From Thermoplasmata archaeon (GTDB taxonomy: Archaea > Thermoplasmatota > E2 > DHVEG-1 > B18-G2): DNA of 10,793 bases. The position numbers and the translations under genes are program-made. The notes beneath the pieces were generated by a model that searched no databases, was not told the DNA's origin, and worked only from the letters and a program-made list of their open reading frames with translations. The stretch spans positions 1-10,793 of the forward strand of contig JAGHAD010000072.1 in the NCBI GenBank assembly GCA_021161685.1, in the 5' to 3' direction. Below are positions 5,973 through 10,793 of this stretch, piece by piece (positions within the stretch are counted from its first letter, which is position 1; each line of letters opens with the position of its first letter).

Positions 5973-6166
5973 TTTTCTATCTCTTTCCTTATTTCTTCCA
6001 AAATTTTATCTACATCGACACCATGAGCTTTTGCAACATCTTCTAATTTTTCAAAGGATGCAGCCGGGCATCCAGCGCATCTGAGACCATACTTGGAAAG
6101 AACCTTCACCGCTTCTGGATATCTCCGCACCAGTTCACCTATCGTCATTTCCTTACTTACTTCCAT
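5969..6166 (-). CDS. DUF1858 redox-disulfide domain protein
   Basis: A 65-residue protein of the DUF1858 group, also described as the hybrid-cluster-protein-associated redox disulfide domain and related to the N-terminal part of ScdA/RIC Fe-S repair proteins. The signature is visible: TIGELVRRYPEAVKVLSKYGLRC, then AGCPAASFEKLEDVAKAHG. Cys30 and Cys33 form the CxxC pair at the start of a helix. The whole protein is this one domain. It is followed at 4-base overlap by a cysteine-rich zinc-ribbon protein. The ATG at 6166 lies about 28 bases after a TATA-like box. A second ATG six codons in is possible but has no better signal. Confidence 0.9.
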   Translation of the reverse strand: MEVSKEMTIGELVRRYPEAVKVLSKYGLRCAGCPAASFEKLEDVAKAHGVDVDKILEEIRKEIEK

Positions 6167-6189
6167 TGTGGCACTGCTATCGGAAATAG

Positions 6190-6819
6190 CTATTTAATTC
6201 TTTTTCCGGTTAACAGGTCAAATGCTAATATCTTGTTATCCACCAAGTCAAGGCTATAATTATCCCAGAAGACGCACGTACCAAGAACAACCAGTTCTCC
6301 TCCGTTTTTGTACATGGCTCCAACAATGGGGTTCTTCCTCTTTTTGGGTTTTGTGATACCTGTAGACAGAATAAGAGCGTTACTACCCGCTACGGTTAAA
6401 GAGGATGTGCAGGGCATGACAACGGTATAGCCATTGTACTTGCACAGGGGAAACATCTCATCTCCCAAGTTATTCTTTGAATCTATGACCACGTCGTTGT
6501 TTATCCTTAAAGGTATTTTCAATTCAGACAAAACTTTGTTTATGTTAGTGGCGGTCTTGTCCATATCCTGGTAGTACGCCGCAAAGATAATTCTTTTTCC
6601 TTCACTCAACCACTTTTCGATCCTTTCTACTTCCTTCTTTTCAAACTCTTCCTCGGGGTAATTGAAAACAATAACATCATACTCCTCAAGTTCATCAAAA
6701 TCTTCAACCTGATTAACCTTAATACCTTTCTCTCTGAGCAATTTACCAAGCTTTGAGAGGTAATAGTAATCCTCTACAAGGAACTCGCCGTGGGAGGCGT
6801 CCCAGCCTACCCCACGCAT
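6190..6819 (-). CDS. Hypothetical protein with a GATase-like/DUF4350-like Rossmann fold
   Basis: A 209-residue cytosolic-looking protein without signal peptide or membrane segment. The N-terminus WDASHGEFLVEDYYYLSKLG, then EEYDVIVFNYPEEEFEKKEV and IEKWLSEGKRIIFAAYY, match the pattern of GATase-1-like (DUF4350, GldG/IFT52-like) domains. In these a strand-helix unit is followed by a 'region set aside for a gap' motif. TNINKVLSEL and INNDVVIDSKNNLGD continue that pattern, and the C-terminal NPIVGAMYKNGGELVVLG and LDLVDNKILAFDLLTG resemble the fold's end. No catalytic Cys-His-Glu triad of true glutaminases is evident. It is divergent from the Suf regulator across a 131-base spacer, and upstream of the DUF1858 pair on the same strand. 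Function unknown; the fold call is from pattern only. Confidence 0.72.
   Translation of the reverse strand: MRGVGWDASHGEFLVEDYYYLSKLGKLLREKGIKVNQVEDFDELEEYDVIVFNYPEEEFEKKEVERIEKWLSEGKRIIFAAYYQDMDKTATNINKVLSELKIPLRINNDVVIDSKNNLGDEMFPLCKYNGYTVVMPCTSSLTVAGSNALILSTGITKPKKRKNPIVGAMYKNGGELVVLGTCVFWDNYSLDLVDNKILAFDLLTGKRIK
6191..6200 (-). promoter_or_regulatory. TATA-like box of the DUF1858/zinc-ribbon pair
   Basis: GAATTAAATA on the minus strand predicts a transcript start close to 6170, a few bases before the DUF1858 ATG. It overlaps the 3' end of the upstream gene (stop at 6190-6192), so the pair may be transcribed both from here and by read-through. Confidence 0.45.
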
Positions 6820-6898
6820 ATCTTACTATAATAGGACTCCTTCCAGTTAAAAATTTTATCGTTGTTGTTTCTTACGATGGAACCCAGTTATTGAATTC

Positions 6899-6921
6899 TA
6901 ATTATAACACCGTTATAATTA
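6899..6921. promoter_or_regulatory. Perfect inverted repeat, candidate operator of the Suf operon
   Basis: Two 10-base arms, TAATTATAAC (6899-6908) and its exact complement GTTATAATTA (6912-6921), flank the three bases ACC. The repeat covers the BRE position and the first bases of the TATA box of the HTH-sufC-sufB operon. A bound dimer there should block TBP/TFB. A third GTTAT half-site lies at 6887-6891. The best candidate to bind is the HTH protein encoded immediately downstream. The AT content raises the chance of a random match, but a 20-base perfect dyad at a promoter is unlikely by chance. Confidence 0.65.
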
Positions 6922-6926
6922 AATAT
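6919..6926 (+). promoter_or_regulatory. TATA box of the HTH-sufC-sufB operon
   Basis: TTAAATAT is centred about 28 bases before the regulator ATG at 6951, so the mRNA should be leaderless or nearly so. It overlaps the right arm of the inverted repeat at 6899-6921 by three bases. Confidence 0.6.
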
Positions 6927-6950
6927 CCAACAAGCTATCAAATTTCCAGA

Positions 6951-7259
6951 ATGAAAGCTCCATGCGAGTTCGTTGCCACGAAGATCATACCGAGCCTCAG
7001 GGCAAAGCTGGTCAGGATACTGCTCGATAGATATGGCATGAAGCAAGTAGAGATATCTAAAATCCTAGGTATAACCCAGGCATCGGTTAGTCAATATGCA
7101 AGCAATGCCAGGGGAAATTATCACGAGATCTTCGAGATGCATCCATGGATAGAGAGGGAAATGGAAGAGATCGCAAGGAAGATAATAAATGGTAAAAGAC
7201 CTTCTTTCTGCGGGATATGCAAGAGAATACTCAAGGAAAGGAAGGTAGCTTCATGGTAG
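6951..7259 (+). CDS. Small XRE-type HTH regulator with cysteines, first gene of the Suf operon
   Basis: A predicted DNA-binding protein of 102 residues, resembling archaeal COG2522-type regulators. A helix-turn-helix covers about residues 28-50 (GMKQVEISKILGITQASVSQ). It carries three cysteines: Cys5 (KAPCEF) and a C-terminal Cys87/Cys90 pair in FCGICKRIL, which could bind a metal or Fe-S cluster. The frame stays open upstream to 6753, but that stretch lies in the divergent gene and spacer. The ATG at 6951 fits the TATA position and the family's short N-terminus. It overlaps sufC by 7 bases, so it is co-expressed with the Fe-S assembly genes. Autoregulation through the inverted repeat at 6899-6921, sensing Fe-S or redox state, is inference. 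Confidence 0.82.
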   Translation: MKAPCEFVATKIIPSLRAKLVRILLDRYGMKQVEISKILGITQASVSQYASNARGNYHEIFEMHPWIEREMEEIARKIINGKRPSFCGICKRILKERKVASW

Positions 7260-7978
7260 ATATCTTGAAGTTAATTAACGTGGAAGTGGAGAGGAATGGT
7301 AAGAGGATCCTGAAAGGGATAAGTTTATCGATCAAGAAAGGAATGATCCATGCTCTGCTTGGTCCAAACGGATCCGGAAAGAGCACGCTCGCCTTTGCTA
7401 TCATGGGTGTTTACAAACTATCCAAAGGTAACGTGTACTTTGAAGGGAAGGACATCTCCAGAAAACCCATCTATGAGAGGGCGAGGCTTGGAATAAGCAT
7501 GGCATGGCAGAGTCCTGCGACTTTTGAAGGATTAACTGTCAAGGAATACCTGTCCATAGGAGGGAATGCCAACGTTGAAGAAGCCCTTAGAATGGTAAAC
7601 CTCGATCCAGCAAGATACCTGGATAGGGTAATGGACAGCTCCTTGAGTGGAGGGGAGAGGAAGAGGATAGAGCTAGCATCCGTAGTCGCGATGAAACCGA
7701 AATTAGCAATTCTCGATGAACCGGATTCTGGTATAGATTTCGTCACCCTTGATGAACTGATGAGGGTCATATCAGATCTTAAGAAAGAGGGGATAACGGT
7801 TCTGCTCATCACTCACAGGGAGGAGGTTGCCAGGATAGCTGATAGAGCCAGCTTGATCTGCGATGGATATCTAGTGAAGAGTGGGAACACTTGGGAAGTA
7901 ACGAAGTTCTTCAGAAAGATGTGCGGGAGATGCAAGTATGGCAGGTACTCGGAGGTGAAGGGTATTGAGCCTAGTTGA
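7253..7978 (+). CDS. sufC: Fe-S cluster assembly ATPase SufC (SMS-type)
   Basis: The ABC-type ATPase that drives the SufB scaffold. The 241-residue product has Walker A GPNGSGKST (37-45), Q-loop Gln86 (WQSP), signature LSGGERKR (131-138), Walker B LAILDEPDSGID (151-162; EPDSG is typical of SufC rather than transporters) and the H-loop His188. After the ATPase core a short tail carries CGRC (Cys224, Cys227). The start is the ATG at 7253, preceded by GGAAGG; a longer reading from 7217 would overlap the regulator further and add no family sequence. It overlaps sufB by 14 bases. With no sufD, sufS or sufE alongside, it belongs to the minimal SufBC (SMS) type common in anaerobic archaea. Confidence 0.95.
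   Translation: MVDILKLINVEVERNGKRILKGISLSIKKGMIHALLGPNGSGKSTLAFAIMGVYKLSKGNVYFEGKDISRKPIYERARLGISMAWQSPATFEGLTVKEYLSIGGNANVEEALRMVNLDPARYLDRVMDSSLSGGERKRIELASVVAMKPKLAILDEPDSGIDFVTLDELMRVISDLKKEGITVLLITHREEVARIADRASLICDGYLVKSGNTWEVTKFFRKMCGRCKYGRYSEVKGIEPS
7951..7958 (+). promoter_or_regulatory. Perfect ribosome binding site that decides the sufB start (TTG)
   Basis: GGAGGTGA, fully complementary to the archaeal 16S 3' end, lies six bases before TTG at 7965 inside the sufC coding region. It supports TTG as the sufB start although no ATG or GTG is used. Confidence 0.8.
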
Positions 7979-8870
7979 TATCTATAGATCACTCGGCGTA
8001 ACCTTGGATAAAGGCATCGCTTACCTGGTTGTGGATGGAAACGAGATATTAAAAGCAAACGAGGTGAGGGGCATTTCCATGGAAAAGGAAGAAACGAGAG
8101 AAGGTATAGATTTAAGGTTGGTGATCAAGGAAGGAATCAAGCTAAAAGAGCCAATCCACCTGTGCTTTGGCGTATCAAAGGAAAGAGCTGTCCAGAAAAT
8201 CCATGCAGAGATAATAGCGGAAAGGGATTCGCATGCTTGCCTTCTTGCTCACTGCATATTTCCAAAGGCAAAAGAAGTACATCATGTTATGGATGGGAAC
8301 CTGCTGATTGAGAAAGGGGCAGAGCTCAGCTATGAAGAGATCCACTGGCATGGCGAAGAGGGAGGCGCAGACGTTTTTCCAAGGTTAAGAACCAGAAACC
8401 TCGGTGATTTTCGCTCAACATTTTCCCTGCTCAGAGGAAGGGTTGGAAGGCTTGGAATAGATTATCTCGTGGAAGCTGGAGAAAGAAGCGTCACTGAGAT
8501 CATCACAAAGGTTTATGGAAAGGGAAACGATGAGATAAGGATAAAGGAGGGCGTAAGTTTGAATGGTGCATACGCGAGGAGCGTCATCAAATCCAGGATA
8601 GCTGTCAGAGACAGAGCCTTTTCAGATGTTGTTAGTATTACCGAGGGTAATGCGCCTTATGTTAGAGGGCACGTTGACGGCACCGAGATAGTTCAGGGAG
8701 AAGCTATTGCTAAAGCTACACCTATAGTTAAGGTAAATCATGAGAAGGCGAAGGTGACGCATGAAGCAGCCATAGGAAGCGTTGATCGAAAACAGCTAGA
8801 GACCTTAATGGCTAAAGGTCTCGAAGAGAAGGAAGCCATAGATGTCATCATCAAGGGCATGCTGAGATAA
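7965..8870 (+). CDS. sufB: Fe-S cluster assembly scaffold SufB/SufD family (short, SMS-type)
   Basis: The scaffold on which Fe-S clusters are built with SufC. The 301-residue product is much shorter than bacterial SufB but matches the size of methanogen-type homologues. It starts at a TTG (7965) with a perfect GGAGGTGA. The beta-helix core has the conserved HWHGEEGGADVFPR (127-140), and the C-terminus has the family's THEAAIGSVDRKQLETLMAKG (265-285), equivalent to the HEATTSK region of E. coli SufB. The position matching the E. coli SufB active cysteine (Cys405) lies in GHVDGTEIV and has no cysteine. The only three are Cys67, Cys92 and Cys97. Clusters may thus be bound differently from bacterial SufBCD, which is inference from the alignment by eye. 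Confidence 0.93.
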   Translation: MSLVDIYRSLGVTLDKGIAYLVVDGNEILKANEVRGISMEKEETREGIDLRLVIKEGIKLKEPIHLCFGVSKERAVQKIHAEIIAERDSHACLLAHCIFPKAKEVHHVMDGNLLIEKGAELSYEEIHWHGEEGGADVFPRLRTRNLGDFRSTFSLLRGRVGRLGIDYLVEAGERSVTEIITKVYGKGNDEIRIKEGVSLNGAYARSVIKSRIAVRDRAFSDVVSITEGNAPYVRGHVDGTEIVQGEAIAKATPIVKVNHEKAKVTHEAAIGSVDRKQLETLMAKGLEEKEAIDVIIKGMLR

Positions 8871-8880
8871 TTCAAAAACC

Positions 8881-8888
8881 ATTATAAC
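8881..8888 (+). promoter_or_regulatory. TATA box of the PaaK-family ligase gene
   Basis: ATTATAAC lies 31 bases before the ATG at 8919 in the 48-base gap after sufB and predicts a leader of about ten bases containing CAGGTG as ribosome binding site. The ligase therefore need not share the Suf operon's promoter. Confidence 0.5.
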
Positions 8889-8918
8889 TTGTAAAGGAAT
8901 AGCGGGTCAGGTGTTAAA

Positions 8919-10208
8919 ATGGAGTATTACGATCCCAAGATAGAGACGATGCCTTTAAGGGATCTGAAGGAACTACAGCTGAGAAGGTTAAAACAGGTGG
9001 TTAGATACGCATATGAGAGGAACAGGTTTTACCATGATAGGTTTAAGGAGCATGGCGTGAAGCCGGACGATATAAAGAGCCTCGATGATCTCAAGAAACT
9101 GCCATTTCTGACAAAGCACGACTTAAGAGAGTTCTATCCATTTGGTTTATTCTGCGTGGAGATAGATGACATAGTTGAAATCCATGCATCCTCAGGAACA
9201 ACTGGTAAACCAGTTGTTGGAGCATATACCAAGAAAGACCTTGAGGTATGGACGGAGGTTATGGCAAGGGCTCTATGGGCTAATGGGCTCAGAAAAAATG
9301 ACATCCTACAGAATGCGTATGGATATGGTCTATTTACTGGAGCTCATGGATTTGAGAAGGGAGCTCAGAGAATAGGAGCAATGGTTGTGCCGATAAGCTC
9401 TGGAAACACGAAGAGGCAGATAGCTGTGATGAAGGATTTCGGAACAACTGCTCTAGCTTGTACTCCTTCATACTCTCTCTACATGGCTGAGGTAGCGAAA
9501 GAGATGGGCTTCGATCCAAAGGAAGATTTCAACCTCAGGTTAGGCTTGTTTGGAGCTGAGGCATGGAGTGATGAGATGAGGAAAAAGATAGAGGAAACCT
9601 GGGGAATAAACGCTCACGAGCATTATGGGTTAACGGAAATAATTGGACCAGGTGTTGTGAGCGAGTGCAAGTATAAAAGATTGCATATAAATGCGGACCA
9701 TTTCCTGCCAGAGATAATAGATCCAGAAACCGGCGAGCCCCTTGAGCCAGGCGAAGAAGGAGAGCTTGTTTTCACAACCTTAACCAAAGAAGCATTTCCA
9801 GCAATAAGGTTCAGAACGAGGGACCTTGCGGTTTACTACGAAGATGTGGAATGCGAGTGTGGAAGAACATTACCTATTCAGTCTAGGATAAAGGGTAGAA
9901 GCGATGACATGATGAAGGTCAAGGGCGTTATCGTTTTTCCATCCCAAATAGAGTCTGTTCTGATGGGAATAGAAGGGGTGAGCGAGCACTACCAGATAGT
10001 CAAGGAAAGGAAGGGAGAGATGGTTACCATATCAGTAGAATTTGAACCGACCGAGGAGAGATACAGAGAGGGTCACTTGGATGAGCTTGAGAAGAAGGTG
10101 GAGGATGAGCTTTATGCTGTCTTGAATCTTCACATCCCAGCAAGAGCGGTGCCTCCCCAATCGATACCAAGAAGTACCGGTAAGGCAAAGAGGGTTATAG
10201 AGAGGTAG
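8919..10208 (+). CDS. paaK: Phenylacetate-CoA ligase family protein (PaaK-like)
   Basis: An adenylate-forming enzyme that activates phenylacetate or a related aryl/acyl acid to its CoA thioester, with ATP going to AMP and PPi. The 429-residue product has the P-loop-like SSGTTGKPVVGAYTKKD (91-107), a FGAEAW motif (211-216), YGLTE (236-240), the RTRDLA motif (299-304) and ECECG (311-315). At the end are SRIKGRSDDMMKVKGVIVFP (hinge region, 322-341) and the catalytic Lys422 in RSTGKAKR. Length and motif order are those of PaaK. Archaeal PaaK-like enzymes are often several per genome and several act on aromatic acids, indoleacetate or unknown substrates. No other aromatic pathway genes are visible here, so the substrate is open. 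Confidence 0.92.
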   Translation: MEYYDPKIETMPLRDLKELQLRRLKQVVRYAYERNRFYHDRFKEHGVKPDDIKSLDDLKKLPFLTKHDLREFYPFGLFCVEIDDIVEIHASSGTTGKPVVGAYTKKDLEVWTEVMARALWANGLRKNDILQNAYGYGLFTGAHGFEKGAQRIGAMVVPISSGNTKRQIAVMKDFGTTALACTPSYSLYMAEVAKEMGFDPKEDFNLRLGLFGAEAWSDEMRKKIEETWGINAHEHYGLTEIIGPGVVSECKYKRLHINADHFLPEIIDPETGEPLEPGEEGELVFTTLTKEAFPAIRFRTRDLAVYYEDVECECGRTLPIQSRIKGRSDDMMKVKGVIVFPSQIESVLMGIEGVSEHYQIVKERKGEMVTISVEFEPTEERYREGHLDELEKKVEDELYAVLNLHIPARAVPPQSIPRSTGKAKRVIER

Positions 10209-10230
10209 ATGTAATCATGACATTACGAAG

Positions 10231-10793
10231 ATGAGCATAGAACCATTTTTAAGGAAAGAAGCAATTATGCTTAGTGTGGATGATGAAATCGAAATTTATT
10301 GCCAGATAAACAGAGATGCTGCCATCGAAATGAGCTATAAACCAAGACAATCTTATATTGCTAGATGCAAAGAATTAAATTTAAAACCGCCTAAAAATTT
10401 TTACGATCCAAAAATAAGGAGTTTACATCCTTGGCTTGCCAGAAGACCTCGTAGTATCGCGAGATTTTCGACAGTTTTAGCTCTGGATCCTAGGATTTTT
10501 TCAATTTTTGAGCCCGAGGAGATAAGCAATAAAGTTAGAGAAGGTTATCCTCCTTTAATCTCGTATACAAAACCTAACCAAATAAGTGAGAAACTGACTT
10601 TATGCGATCCAATGGCTGGGGGAGGCACAATACCTCTAGAAAGTACGCTATTGGGGATTGACACGATAGCAATCGATTACAATCCGATAGCTTACTTAAT
10701 TTTAAAAGCAACCGTGGAATATCCATTAAAGTTCAAGGAGGAATTAAGCAAAACCGTGGAAAAGGAGGCTGTAAGGTTTATAGAATTTGCACA
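10231..10793 (+). CDS. DUF1156-type adenine-specific DNA methylase, N-terminal part only
   Basis: The first 187 codons of a larger DNA methyltransferase (COG1743/DUF1156 group), cut by the window end. It starts at ATG 10231, 22 bases after the ligase stop. Early residues are SIEPFLRKEAIM and ...HPWLARRPRSIARF (66-79), the DUF1156 signature. Next comes SAM-binding motif I LCDPMAGGGTIPLES (124-138), then AIDYNP (147-152). The catalytic (N/D)PPY motif would lie beyond the window. Its codons are markedly AT-rich (many TTA, ATT, AAT) compared with the ligase upstream, which hints at separate origin. In other archaea COG1743 methylases can sit beside DUF499 ATPase and helicase genes in predicted defence regions; whether that holds here cannot be seen. 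Confidence 0.88.
   Translation, partial: MSIEPFLRKEAIMLSVDDEIEIYCQINRDAAIEMSYKPRQSYIARCKELNLKPPKNFYDPKIRSLHPWLARRPRSIARFSTVLALDPRIFSIFEPEEISNKVREGYPPLISYTKPNQISEKLTLCDPMAGGGTIPLESTLLGIDTIAIDYNPIAYLILKATVEYPLKFKEELSKTVEKEAVRFIEFA

Noticed and set aside
6753..6950. Longer start for the HTH regulator (66 extra residues)
   Set aside because: The extension overlaps the divergent gene's 5' end, crosses the promoter and dyad, and has no family-like sequence; the ATG at 6951 fits the TATA box.
7471..8058. Long minus-strand open frames opposite sufC and sufB
   Set aside because: Shadows of strongly coding plus-strand genes with intact motifs; no promoter, ribosome site or domain seen on the minus strand.
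1..10793. CRISPR arrays, insertion sequences or direct-repeat arrays
   Set aside because: No regularly spaced repeats, transposase or terminal inverted repeats were seen on either strand.

Overview
The window is archaeal and most likely from an anaerobic euryarchaeon. The evidence is a 10-subunit-type RNA polymerase subunit (RpoN), ribosomal proteins eL18, uL13 and uS9 in the archaeal order, a geranylgeranyl reductase for archaeal lipids, UPF0200 and DUF99 genes found mainly in archaea, TATA boxes about 25 bases before predicted transcript starts, and GGAGGTGA-type ribosome binding sites. The JAMM protein closely resembles, from memory, the Archaeoglobus fulgidus JAMM protein, so an Archaeoglobi-like or neighbouring lineage is plausible. 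Arginine codons are mostly AGA/AGG and isoleucine often ATA, as is usual in thermophiles. This placement is inference; there is no rRNA to settle it.

Layout, left to right. Positions 1-1568 (minus strand) hold a TATA box, then rpl18e, rpl13, rps9 and rpoN, followed by a tRNA-Arg(UCU) cut by the window edge. Positions 1582-5048 (minus strand) look like one tightly overlapping operon. Its order is DUF99, two-cluster ferredoxin, geranylgeranyl reductase, NAD kinase, JAMM metalloprotease, and a small exported protein whose frame is broken twice at homopolymers. The ferredoxin and NAD kinase are reasonable sources of reductant for the lipid reductase. A tRNA-Leu(UAG) (5107-5191, plus) fires divergently from it, and a UPF0200 P-loop kinase-like gene follows.

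Positions 5820-6166 (minus) hold a coupled pair: a redox-disulfide DUF1858 protein and a 50-residue zinc-ribbon protein. A GATase-like hypothetical gene (6190-6819, minus) lies upstream of them. Divergent from it (plus) runs a small cysteine-containing HTH regulator, then sufC and sufB. This is a minimal SufBC (SMS-type) Fe-S cluster assembly operon. A perfect 10-bp inverted repeat sits on the promoter of the regulator, which suggests autoregulation, perhaps by Fe-S or redox state.

The right end has a PaaK-family phenylacetate-CoA ligase with its own promoter, then the first 187 codons of a DUF1156-type adenine-specific DNA methylase. The methylase is visibly more AT-rich than its neighbours and may open an accessory or defence region beyond the window. 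I see no CRISPR array, insertion sequence or clearly new multi-gene system. The most promising leads are the Suf regulator with its operator, the coupled zinc-ribbon/DUF1858 pair, and the doubly frameshifted exported protein.
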